Assembly: GCF_902833045.1 (NCBI RefSeq)
Contig: NZ_CADFDU010000003.1
Coordinates: forward strand, 496,001 to 560,000
Reading direction: 5' to 3'
DNA from: Burkholderia sp. BCC0322
GTDB taxonomy: Bacteria; Pseudomonadota; Gammaproteobacteria; Burkholderiales; Burkholderiaceae
Length of the DNA stretch: 64,000 nucleotides
A program made the position numbers and the translations under genes. Below, one piece after another: positions 26,844 to 34,410 of this stretch. Under the pieces are notes generated by a model, which did not search any database, was not told the origin of the DNA, and was given only the letters and a program-made list of their open reading frames with translations. The number at the start of each line of letters is the position of its first letter. The stretch's first letter is position 1.

Positions 26844-27803
26844 ATGCACCGCATCGGTTTTCTGATCAGCGACGGTTTCCAGATCATGGCGCTCGCCGCG
26901 CAATCGGTGTTCGAGTACGCGAACATGGGCATGAGCGAGCCGTTCTACGTGATGGACAACTATTCGGTCGACGGCGGCGACGTGCGCTCGTCGCTCGGGC
27001 TGTCGGTCGCCACGCGCGCGCTGCGCGGGCGGATCGCCGTCGATACGTGGCTCGTCGCGGGCGTCAACGATCCGATCGCTTCGCCGGCGCCGGCCGATAT
27101 CGTCGCGTTCCTGCGCCGCGCCAACGCACGTGCGCAGCGGATCGCCGGCATCTGCACGGGCGCGTTCGTGCTGGCCGAGGCCGGGCTGCTCGCGCGGCGC
27201 CGCGCGACGACGCACTGGGCGTTCGGCCGCGACATGCAGCGGTGCCATCCGGAGATACGCGTCGAGGAAGACCGGATCTACATCGTCGACGGCCCGATCT
27301 GGACATCGGCCGGGATGACGGCCGGCCTCGACCTCGCGCTTGCAATGGTGGAAAAGGATCTCGGCGCCGATGCCGCCCGATCGGTCGCGCACAAGCTCGT
27401 GATGCACCAGCTGCGGGCCGGCGGCCAGTCGCAGCATTCGGAAATGCTGAAGCTCGCGCCGAAATCCGACCGGATCCAGAACGCGCTGAACTACGCGCGG
27501 CAGCATCTCGGCCGCGCGCTGACCGTCGAGGATCTCGCCGAAGCCGTGCACCTGAGCCCGCGCCAGTTCAGCCGCGTGTTCACGCTCGAAACGGGGCAGT
27601 CGCCGGCGAAGGCGATCGAGCGGCTGCGGCTGGAGAATGCGCGGCTGATGATCGAGCAGAGCCGCCACCCGCTCGACGTGATTGCGAAGGAAAACGGCTT
27701 TCGCGACCGCCGCCACATGCGCGAGGCGTTCGTGCGCGGGTTCGGCGTCCCGCCGCAGGCGATACGGCGCGAGGCGCGGGCGGGCGAGCGGGAAACGGGC
27801 TGA
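26844..27803 (+). CDS. GlxA-type AraC regulator with DJ-1/PfpI-like N-terminal domain
   Basis: Transcriptional regulator of 319 residues. The N-terminal class-I glutamine-amidotransferase-like domain (~1-170) keeps the nucleophile-elbow Cys in 'GICTGAFVLAEAG' (C104). The AraC DNA-binding domain covers ~210-312 ('LTVEDLAEAVHLSPRQFSRVF'). ATG 26844 follows GGGAGAACGC. It is divergent from the short-chain dehydrogenase and 76 bp upstream of the epoxide hydrolase in the same direction, so it may control both. GlxA-type regulators often respond to small nitrogenous or reactive molecules; the ligand here is not known. Confidence 0.92.
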   Translation: MHRIGFLISDGFQIMALAAQSVFEYANMGMSEPFYVMDNYSVDGGDVRSSLGLSVATRALRGRIAVDTWLVAGVNDPIASPAPADIVAFLRRANARAQRIAGICTGAFVLAEAGLLARRRATTHWAFGRDMQRCHPEIRVEEDRIYIVDGPIWTSAGMTAGLDLALAMVEKDLGADAARSVAHKLVMHQLRAGGQSQHSEMLKLAPKSDRIQNALNYARQHLGRALTVEDLAEAVHLSPRQFSRVFTLETGQSPAKAIERLRLENARLMIEQSRHPLDVIAKENGFRDRRHMREAFVRGFGVPPQAIRREARAGERETG

Positions 27804-27879
27804 CACCCGTGGGCGCGAGACGCCGGCAGCCAGCGGAAAAATCACGCAGAATCTCCGGCACGTTTCGAGAGGAGACATC

Positions 27880-29028
27880 ATGCACGCCGAGCCGTTCGAC
27901 ATTGCGATACCCGATCAAGCGCTGGATGACCTGCGTCGGCGCCTGCGCACCCGTCGCCCGCCGGTGCTCACGCCCGCCGAGCCGTGGCAGCAGGGTGTGG
28001 ACGGCGCGTGGCTGAGTGAACTGACCGAGTACTGGGCCGAGCGCTTCGACTGGCGCGCGGTGGAGCGCGCGCTGAACCGGTTGCCGCAGTTCGTCGCGGA
28101 TGCAGGCGGGCAGCGCGTGCATTTCATCCATCGGCGTGGGGCGGGACCGAAACCTTATCCGCTCGTCATCACGCACGGCTGGCCGGGCTCCGTATTCGAA
28201 TTCGACGCGCTGATCGATCGCCTGTGCGATCCGGCGGCATTCGGCGGTGATCCTGACGACGCGTTCGATGTGGTCGTACCGTCGCTGCCCGGTTTCCTGT
28301 TCTCGCCCGCGCCAACGGCGCCCGGCATGTCGGCATTGCAGGTCGCCGACCGCTGGGCGGCATTGATGTCCGGCCTCGGCTATCGACGCTTCGGCGCACA
28401 AGGCGGCGATCTCGGCGCAGGCGTGTCGATCGCGCTCGGCGCGCGGCATGCCGACAGGGTGGACGGCATTCATCTGAACTACTTGCCCGGCAGCTACGAA
28501 CCGCCGACCGACGCGGCTGCGCCGCTGACCGACGACGAACGGGCCTTCGTGACGCAGCGCGGCGAATGGGCCGCGCTGGAAGGCGGATACGCGCATATGC
28601 ACATGACGAAGCCGCAGACGCTGGCCGTCGCGCTCAACGATTCGCCGGCCGGACTGGCCGCCTGGATCGCCGAGAAATTCCGTGCATGGAGCGATTGCGA
28701 CGGCGACGTCGCACGGCGGTTTTCGCACGATGCGCTGCTGACCGGCATCTCGCTCTACTGGTTCACCGGCTGCATCGGCTCGTCAATGCAGATGTATTGG
28801 GAAAACCGCCTGCAGCCCATGCGCTTCGCAGCCGGGCAACGTGTGACGGTGCCTGTCGCGTTCGCGCGCTTTCCGAAGGAAATCAGCCGTCCGCCGCGCA
28901 GCTTGCTCGAACGCGTGTTCGACGTCGTGCAATGGACCGACATGCCGAGCGGCGGCCATTTCGCGGCGATGGAAGAGCCGGATCGGCTGGCCGACGATAT
29001 TCGGACATTTTTCCGGCGCTTTCGGTGA
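27880..29028 (+). CDS. Epoxide hydrolase (microsomal type, EHN plus alpha/beta hydrolase)
   Basis: Protein of 382 residues. The EHN lid domain is at ~5-115, followed by an alpha/beta-hydrolase fold. The oxyanion motif 'HGWPGS' is at 99-104, the nucleophile Asp in 'AQGGDLGAGVS' (~D177), cap tyrosines in ~290-315 ('LYWFTGCIGSSMQMYW') and the base His in 'PSGGHFAAMEEP' near the C-terminus. No signal peptide. It would open epoxides to diols through an Asp-ester intermediate. ATG 27880 has GAGGAGA upstream. The gene follows the GlxA-type regulator by 76 bp, and the nearby dehydrogenase could act on the diol. Substrate unknown. Confidence 0.93.
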   Translation: MHAEPFDIAIPDQALDDLRRRLRTRRPPVLTPAEPWQQGVDGAWLSELTEYWAERFDWRAVERALNRLPQFVADAGGQRVHFIHRRGAGPKPYPLVITHGWPGSVFEFDALIDRLCDPAAFGGDPDDAFDVVVPSLPGFLFSPAPTAPGMSALQVADRWAALMSGLGYRRFGAQGGDLGAGVSIALGARHADRVDGIHLNYLPGSYEPPTDAAAPLTDDERAFVTQRGEWAALEGGYAHMHMTKPQTLAVALNDSPAGLAAWIAEKFRAWSDCDGDVARRFSHDALLTGISLYWFTGCIGSSMQMYWENRLQPMRFAAGQRVTVPVAFARFPKEISRPPRSLLERVFDVVQWTDMPSGGHFAAMEEPDRLADDIRTFFRRFR

Positions 29029-29121
29029 TGATCGGGTCGGCCGGCGAAGCGCACCGGCGGCCATCCGGCCGACAGGAAGCGCGAGCGCCACGCGGATCGT
29101 GACGCGACGGTGGCGCCTGCG

Positions 29122-29613
29122 TTACCGCGTGACGAACGGCGCGGCGTCGTCCGGCGCCGTACGCGCATGCTTGCGCTGGCGCAGCAGCGCGACGCGGCAG
29201 TTCTCGCGCGCGGTCTCGCGGCCGTCGTCGCCGAGCAGCACGAGATCGCCGCGCATCACGTTGAGCGTGATCACGTCCTCGCCCGGCGCGCCGAGCGTTT
29301 CCGGCGTATGCACCGAGCCGGCCGGTTCGAGCACCGTCGAGCCGGCGTGCGCCACCCAGTCGTATTCGCGGTAGCGCCACGCCCCCTGCAACGTATGGAC
29401 GAACACCTCGCCTTCATGACGGTGGCGCGGCAGCGTGCCGCCGGCCGGCATCTTCAGCAGCGCGGTGAGGGTGTCCTCGGCCGCATTGATGTGCAGGTAC
29501 TTGATCGCCAGCCCCCGCAGGTCGGCGCTCATCGGCAGCCACGGCAGCGCGTCGCCGGGCAGGCACGAGATCGGCGGCAGGTCGGTGGAGAGCGGGGCGG
29601 ACGGCTGCGTCAT
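29122..29613 (-). CDS. Cupin-domain protein, 2,4'-dihydroxyacetophenone dioxygenase-like
   Basis: Single-domain cupin of 163 residues. Metal motif one, 'PRHRHEGEVFVHTLQG', gives two His and a Glu; motif two, 'EPAGSVHT', gives the last His. The N-terminal 'DLRGLAIKYLHINAAEDTLTALLKMPAGG' region and length match the DAD/ChrR-like cupin group, whose characterised members cleave hydroxyacetophenones or act as sensor domains. Active-site ligands appear intact, so catalysis is plausible. It is divergent from the MarR gene (168 bp), whose palindromic operator lies between them and could control both. Actual substrate unknown. Confidence 0.8.
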   Translation of the reverse strand: MTQPSAPLSTDLPPISCLPGDALPWLPMSADLRGLAIKYLHINAAEDTLTALLKMPAGGTLPRHRHEGEVFVHTLQGAWRYREYDWVAHAGSTVLEPAGSVHTPETLGAPGEDVITLNVMRGDLVLLGDDGRETARENCRVALLRQRKHARTAPDDAAPFVTR

Positions 29614-29741
29614 GGCGGGCGGCGGAGCGGAAATGGGGAGCCCGCATTATCGCAGAGCCGGCTCGTGCGGCCGAACGGGACGCTTCGCATCGGCTCGAGC
29701 GCATGCGACGACGCGATCCTTACAGCCTGAAATACACAGCT

Positions 29742-29775
29742 AAACTGTACAGTTTTTCTGTATATCGGCTATCCT
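29742..29775 (+). promoter_or_regulatory. Palindromic operator and promoter of the MarR operon
   Basis: A perfect 14-bp palindrome, AAACTGTACAGTTT, lies at 29742-29755. It overlaps a possible -35 (TACAGT, 29748-29753), which is 16 bp from a -10-like TATCCT (29770-29775). The predicted transcript start falls at or next to the MarR ATG (29782). No ribosome site precedes that ATG. This suggests an autorepressed, leaderless promoter; both are inferences from position. Confidence 0.6.
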
Positions 29776-29781
29776 GACTAC

Positions 29782-30252
29782 ATGAACACGCCATCGCCTC
29801 CCTCCGAAGCGCTCCCGCTGGCCGGCCTTGCCGGCGAACTCCGCATCTCGGTCGGCAAGCTGATGCGGCGGATGCGGGAGCAGGTTCACCCGAACGATCT
29901 CACGTCATCGCAGAAGTCGGTGCTGTTGCGGCTCGACCGCGACGGCCCCGCGACCGTGTCGGCGCTCGCGCGTGCCGAAAGCGTGCGGCCGCAGTCGATG
30001 CGCGTGACGGTCGCAACGCTCGAGACGCTGGGCGCCGTCAGCGGGGAGCCCGATCCCAACGACGGCCGGCAGACGCTGATCGCGCTCACGCCCGGTTTCC
30101 GCAAGGTGCTGCAAGCGAACCGCGCGGCCAAGGACGACTGGCTGTTCCGCGCGCTGCACGCGCAACTGTCGGAGGCAGAGCAGGCCGAGCTCGCGTCGGC
30201 CGTGAAGCTGCTGCAGCGGCTCGCCGAATTCCAGGAACCGCCGCGTTCGTAA
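29782..30252 (+). CDS. MarR-family transcriptional regulator
   Basis: Regulator of 156 residues with a central winged helix (~45-110). The recognition region is 'ALARAESVRPQSMRVTVATLE' and the wing 'EPDPNDGRQTLIALT' has the conserved D-x-R. Flanking helices form the dimer interface. It heads a three-gene unit with a small membrane protein and an MFS exporter, the common layout for a ligand-released repressor of a drug or solvent exporter. A perfect palindrome at its promoter fits autorepression. No Shine-Dalgarno is visible at this ATG. Confidence 0.93.
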   Translation: MNTPSPPSEALPLAGLAGELRISVGKLMRRMREQVHPNDLTSSQKSVLLRLDRDGPATVSALARAESVRPQSMRVTVATLETLGAVSGEPDPNDGRQTLIALTPGFRKVLQANRAAKDDWLFRALHAQLSEAEQAELASAVKLLQRLAEFQEPPRS

Positions 30253-30289
30253 ATCGCCTCGCCCCGCTCGCAGAAAGGACAACCCGAAC

Positions 30290-30625
30290 ATGAACCTCCC
30301 GCATCTCGTGTCGTACTTCTTCGGCGGCGCGTTTCTCGCGAACGTCGTGCCGCATCTCGTCAGCGGGTTGCGCGGCGAGCCATTCCAGACCCCGTTCGCG
30401 AATCCGCCCGGGCGCGGTTTGTCGTCGTCCACCGTGAATGTCGTGTGGGGCGTCGCGAACCTCGTGATGGCGTATGGGCTGGTGTGCCGGGTCGGCGATT
30501 TCGACCTCCGGGTCACGGCCGACGCGGCGGCGTTCGGTCTCGGCATCCTCCTGCTCGGCCTGTTCCTCGCGCGGTGCTTCGGCGAGCTGCACGGCGGCAA
30601 CGCGCCCGACAGGGAGCGGCCATGA
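30290..30625 (+). CDS. Small membrane protein of the marR-MFS operon
   Basis: Protein of 111 residues with an N-terminal hydrophobic segment ('LVSYFFGGAFLANVVPHLV') and two more helices in the second half ('TVNVVWGVANLVMAYGLV', 'AFGLGILLLGLFLARCF'). No named family is recognised with certainty. ATG 30290 follows AAAGGAC. Its stop overlaps the MFS start (ATGA), so the two are translationally coupled and probably work together, perhaps as an accessory of the exporter. Confidence 0.8.
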   Translation: MNLPHLVSYFFGGAFLANVVPHLVSGLRGEPFQTPFANPPGRGLSSSTVNVVWGVANLVMAYGLVCRVGDFDLRVTADAAAFGLGILLLGLFLARCFGELHGGNAPDRERP

Positions 30626-31860
30626 GCGTGCCGGCGGCGGGCGTCTTCCGCTCGCTTCGCGGCTTCAACTATCGCGTGTGGGCGATCGGCGCGCTGGTGT
30701 CGAACATCGGCACGTGGATCCAGCGCACCGCGCAGGACTGGCTCGTCCTTACGCAGCTCACGCATCACGACGCGTCGGCTGTCGGCATCGTGATGTCGCT
30801 GCAGTTCGGCCCGCAGCTTCTGCTGCTGCCGTGGACGGGGTACGCGGCCGACCGTTTCGACCAGCGCAAGCTGCTGATGGCGACGCAGGCGCTGATGGGC
30901 GGGCTCGCGTTATTGCTGGGGCTGCTGACGGTGACCGGCGTCGCGCAGCTGTGGCACGTGTATCTGTTCGCGTTCCTGTTCGGCTGCGCGTCGGCGTTCG
31001 ATGCGCCGGTGCGGCAGACATTCGTCGCGGAACTGGTCGCCGACCGGGAGCTGGCGAACGCCGTCGCGCTCAACTCGACGTCGTTCAACGCGGCGCGGAT
31101 GATCGGGCCGGCGGCGGCCGGCTTCATCATCGCGTCGGTCGGCACCGGCTGGGCGTTCCTGCTCAACGGGCTCAGCTTCGTCGCGGTGCTGGCGTCGCTG
31201 TCGATGCTGCGTGCCGACGAGCTGCGCGCGCACGCGCGGGCCGGCCGCACGCGCGGCAGCCTGCTCGACGGGTTCCGTTACGTGTGGCAGCGCCCGGACC
31301 TGAAGGCGATTCTCGTGATGCTGTTCCTGATCGGCACGTTCGGGCTCAATTTCCAGCTGTTCATCTCGACGATGGCGGCCAGCGTGTTTCACGTCGACGC
31401 GCGCGGTTTCGGCGTGCTGTCGTCGATGATGGCCGTCGGCACGATTACCGGTGCGCTGCTCGCGGCGCGCCGTGACCGGCCGCGCTTCCGGCATCTGTGG
31501 ATCGGCGCGGCGCTGTTCGGGCTCGGTTGCACGCTGGCCGCGCTGGCGCCGGGCTACTGGCTGTTCGGCGCCGCGCTCGTGCTGACCGGCGTCGCCGCGA
31601 TCACCTTCATGAACTCGACCAACAGCCTGGTGCAATTGTCGACTGAGCCGGCGATGCGCGGCCGCGTGATGGCGCTGCGTCTCGCGGTGGCGCTCGGCGG
31701 CACGCCGATCGGCGCGCCGGTGGCGGGCTGGGTCGCGAACCATCTGGGCCCGCGCTGGGCGCTCGGCGTTGGCGCGATGTCGGGTTTTGCGGCGGCGCTC
31801 GTCGCGACGCATTTCATGAAGCGGATGCACGCGCAGGCGGGTACGGGCGAGGGGGGGTGA
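30622..31860 (+). CDS. MFS exporter (enterobactin/drug exporter-like)
   Basis: Major facilitator of 412 residues with the EntS/MefA-like N-terminus 'FRSLRGFNYRVWAIGALVSNIG' and 'WIQRTAQDWLVLTQL'. Loop 2-3 carries the motif-A variant 'GYAADRFDQRKLL', and TM5 includes 'ARMIGPAAAGFIIA'. Twelve segments can be traced. It exports rather than imports by family precedent, with drugs, siderophores or peptides as known substrates. The ATG at 30622 overlaps the previous stop by 4 bp. Expression should be set by the MarR repressor at the head of the unit. Confidence 0.92.
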   Translation: MSVPAAGVFRSLRGFNYRVWAIGALVSNIGTWIQRTAQDWLVLTQLTHHDASAVGIVMSLQFGPQLLLLPWTGYAADRFDQRKLLMATQALMGGLALLLGLLTVTGVAQLWHVYLFAFLFGCASAFDAPVRQTFVAELVADRELANAVALNSTSFNAARMIGPAAAGFIIASVGTGWAFLLNGLSFVAVLASLSMLRADELRAHARAGRTRGSLLDGFRYVWQRPDLKAILVMLFLIGTFGLNFQLFISTMAASVFHVDARGFGVLSSMMAVGTITGALLAARRDRPRFRHLWIGAALFGLGCTLAALAPGYWLFGAALVLTGVAAITFMNSTNSLVQLSTEPAMRGRVMALRLAVALGGTPIGAPVAGWVANHLGPRWALGVGAMSGFAAALVATHFMKRMHAQAGTGEGG

Positions 31861-31891
31861 GCGGCCGCGAAACCGGCGCAGACTGATTTGC

Positions 31892-31939
31892 CGTTCAGCC
31901 GTTCAGCCGTTCAGCCGTTCAGCCACTCAGCCACTCAGC
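31892..31939 (+). repeat. Octamer tandem repeat (six copies)
   Basis: CGTTCAGC is repeated four times without gap (31892-31923), followed by two copies of the variant CACTCAGC (31924-31939). It lies between the converging MFS and LysR genes, 32 bp after the MFS stop and 10 bp before the LysR stop. It is non-coding. Its head-to-tail octamer structure suggests slippage and a variable copy number between strains. Confidence 0.9.
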
Positions 31940-31949
31940 CGCGACATCG

Positions 31950-32900
31950 TCATGCCGCCGGACGCGCGGCCGCATGCGCGGCTTCGAGACACGACTGAAA
32001 CAGCAGCGCGGCCCGCGACGGCCGCGGCGAGCGGCGCAGCAGGCTCACGAACCGGCACCGGTAGTTGAACCGGTGCGGCGCGATCGGCTGCATCAGCCCC
32101 TTGTTTTCGAAGCTTTCCGCGTAATGGTCGGGGAGGAAGCCGAGATAGCGGCCGGACAGGATCAGCGTCGCGATCGACTCCTGGTCCGACGCGGTCGCGC
32201 TCCGTGTGAGCTTCGCGCGATGGCTCAGCTCCATGTTCGGCGAATGGAAGCCGAGGCCCGCGAACGCATGGTTGCCGATCGTCGTCCACGTGAGCTTGCC
32301 GTGCGGCGCATCGTAGAGCGGATGCTGGCGGCCGCAGTAGAGCAGCATCCGCTCGTCGAACAGTTCCGAATACACGAGGCTGCCCGAGCTGCGGTGCGCG
32401 GGAATGATCCCGACCTGATAGCTGCCGTCGATGATTCCGCGCTCGACCTCGTTGATCGACGCGACGTGCAGGTTCAGCGCGACGTCGGGCGCTTCGTCGG
32501 CGAACTGGCGGATCGCGTCGCCGAGCCGCGCGTTCGCGTTGGTGGCCGTCTTGTCGAATACCGCGATGTGCAGTTCGCCGCCCATCCGGTCGTGAATGCC
32601 GTCGATCCTGCTGCGAAATGCTTCCATCGACGCGAGCAGCCGCAGCGTCTCCTCGTACACCGTCTGGCCTTCGGGCGTCAGCGTGAAGCCGGCACGGCCG
32701 CGCCGGCACAGCACGAGGCCGAGGCGCGTTTCCAGATCCTTCACGTGCCGGCTGATGGTCGAGATGCCGATATTCAGTTCCAGTTCGGCCGCCGCCATCC
32801 CGCCGCACTGCACGACGCCCTTGAAGACCCGCAGCAGGCGCAGATCCATGTCGCTGAGCTGCCCGAGCAGCGCGCGACTCTTCGGTTTCTTTGCTTGCAT
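31950..32900 (-). CDS. LysR-family regulator of the omega-amino acid locus (BauR-like)
   Basis: LysR-type regulator of 316 residues from ATG 32900. The HTH is at ~18-75 ('MDLRLLRVFKGVVQCGGMAA', 'IGISTISRHVKDLETRLG') and the effector domain at ~95-300. A basic N-terminal tail 'MQAKKPKSR' precedes the HTH. It is divergent from the transaminase-dehydrogenase pair with 105 bp between starts. The same arrangement is known in Pseudomonas aeruginosa, where LysR-type BauR activates beta-alanine catabolism. The ligand is probably beta-alanine or a related omega-amino acid, by that analogy. Confidence 0.9.
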   Translation of the reverse strand: MQAKKPKSRALLGQLSDMDLRLLRVFKGVVQCGGMAAAELELNIGISTISRHVKDLETRLGLVLCRRGRAGFTLTPEGQTVYEETLRLLASMEAFRSRIDGIHDRMGGELHIAVFDKTATNANARLGDAIRQFADEAPDVALNLHVASINEVERGIIDGSYQVGIIPAHRSSGSLVYSELFDERMLLYCGRQHPLYDAPHGKLTWTTIGNHAFAGLGFHSPNMELSHRAKLTRSATASDQESIATLILSGRYLGFLPDHYAESFENKGLMQPIAPHRFNYRCRFVSLLRRSPRPSRAALLFQSCLEAAHAAARPAA

Positions 32901-32917
32901 AATTGTGCAAGTGAACA

Positions 32918-32972
32918 TTGATATTGCGATATTCAAAAGACTAATTGGCCTCCCGACAATGCGCAATATCAA
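32918..32972. promoter_or_regulatory. Inverted-repeat operator between LysR gene and transaminase gene
   Basis: TTGATATTGCG (32918-32928) and its exact reverse complement CGCAATATCAA (32962-32972) are separated by 33 bp in the 105-bp divergent region. Paired 11-bp sites about 4 helical turns apart centre to centre (44 bp) fit LysR tetramer binding at recognition and activation sites. The region is AT-rich compared with its flanks. Confidence 0.7.
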
Positions 32973-33005
32973 CATAAGGACGAGGGGCGCCACGCGCCGA
33001 CCGAC

Positions 33006-34361
33006 ATGACCGACATCACCACCGCCCAGCAGGACGAAACCAACCTCCGTACCGACGCCGCGTGGCTTGACGCGCACTGGATGCCGTTCACCGCCAACCG
33101 CCAGTTCAAGGCCGATCCGCGCATGATCGTGTCGGGCCAGGGCGCGTATTACACGGACGCCGAAGGCCGCAAGATCTTCGACGGCCTGTCGGGTCTGTGG
33201 TGCACGGGCCTCGGTCACGGCCGCACGGAAATCGTCGAAGCCGTGAGCCGCCAGGTCGCGCAGCTCGACTACGCGCCGGCGTTCCAGTTCGGTCATCCGA
33301 AATCGTTCGAGCTTGCGAACAAGATCAAGGACCTGACGCCGGCCGGCCTCGACTACGTGTTCTTCACGGGGTCGGGCTCGGAAGCGGCCGATACCTCGCT
33401 GAAGCTGGCCCGCGCCTACTGGCGCGCGAAGGGCAAGGGCACGAAGACGCGCCTGATCGGCCGCGAGAAGGGCTACCACGGCGTGAACTTCGGCGGTATC
33501 TCGGTCGGCGGGATCGGGCCGAACCGCAAGCTGTTCGGCCAGGGCCTCGACGCCGACTTCCTGCCGCACACGCAACTCGCCGAGAACAAGTTTTCGCGCG
33601 GGATGCCCGAGCACGGCGCCGAACTGGCCGACCGCCTGCTCGAACTGATCGCGCTGCACGACGCATCGAACATCGCCGCCGTGATCGTCGAGCCGTTTTC
33701 CGGTTCGGCGGGCGTGGTCGTGCCGCCGAAGGGCTATCTGAAGCGCCTGCGCGACATCTGTACCGCGCACGACATCCTGCTGATTTTCGACGAGGTCATC
33801 ACGGGCTTCGGCCGTGCCGGCGCAATGACGGGCGCCGACGCGTTCGGCGTGGTGCCGGACATCATGAACTTCGCGAAGCAGGTGACGAACGGCGCGCAGC
33901 CGCTCGGCGGCGTGATCGCGACGAAGGAAATCTACGACACGTTCATGGCCGCAGGCGGCCCCGAGTACATGCTCGAGTTCCCGCACGGCTACACGTACTC
34001 GGCGCACCCGGTCGCGTGCGCGGCCGGCGTCGCGGCGCTCGACCTGCTGGTGAAGGAAGACGCGGTGGCCCGCGTGCGCGATCTCGCGCCGCATTTCGAG
34101 GCGGCCGTGCACGGGCTGAAGGGCCAGCGCCACATCGCGGACATCCGCAACTACGGGCTCGCGGCCGGCCTGACGATCGCGGCGCTGCCGGGCGAGCCGG
34201 CACGGCGCCCGTACGAGATCGCGATGCGCTGCTGGGCGAAGGGCTTCTACGTGCGCTACGGCGGCGACACGATCCAGCTGGCGCCCCCGTTCATCTCGGA
34301 GAAGCGCGAGATCGACAACCTGGTCAACGCGCTGTCCGACGCATTGAACGAAGTGGACTGA
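33006..34361 (+). CDS. bauA: Omega-amino acid (beta-alanine):pyruvate aminotransferase
   Basis: Class-III PLP aminotransferase of 451 residues. 'FFTGSGSEAADTSLKLARAY' binds the PLP phosphate, 'FDEVITGFGR' supplies the pyridine-N Asp (D262), and the Schiff-base Lys is in 'NFAKQVTNGAQ' (K291). An N-terminal 'HWMPFTANRQFK' signature is typical of beta-alanine/omega-amino acid:pyruvate transaminases. It would convert beta-alanine to malonate semialdehyde with pyruvate as acceptor. It is followed 49 bp later by a CoA-acylating semialdehyde dehydrogenase that would consume the product, and has a divergent LysR regulator. The symbol rests on this locus resemblance. Related amines (taurine, polyamine-derived acids) are possible substrates. 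Confidence 0.9.
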   Translation: MTDITTAQQDETNLRTDAAWLDAHWMPFTANRQFKADPRMIVSGQGAYYTDAEGRKIFDGLSGLWCTGLGHGRTEIVEAVSRQVAQLDYAPAFQFGHPKSFELANKIKDLTPAGLDYVFFTGSGSEAADTSLKLARAYWRAKGKGTKTRLIGREKGYHGVNFGGISVGGIGPNRKLFGQGLDADFLPHTQLAENKFSRGMPEHGAELADRLLELIALHDASNIAAVIVEPFSGSAGVVVPPKGYLKRLRDICTAHDILLIFDEVITGFGRAGAMTGADAFGVVPDIMNFAKQVTNGAQPLGGVIATKEIYDTFMAAGGPEYMLEFPHGYTYSAHPVACAAGVAALDLLVKEDAVARVRDLAPHFEAAVHGLKGQRHIADIRNYGLAAGLTIAALPGEPARRPYEIAMRCWAKGFYVRYGGDTIQLAPPFISEKREIDNLVNALSDALNEVD

Positions 34362-34410
34362 GCCGCGGCTTGCCCCGAGCGACAACCGAATTCACGAACG
34401 AGCCTGAACG

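Noticed and set aside
31892-31939. CRISPR-like array
   Set aside because: The repeat is a gapless 8-bp tandem without spacers and no cas genes are near.
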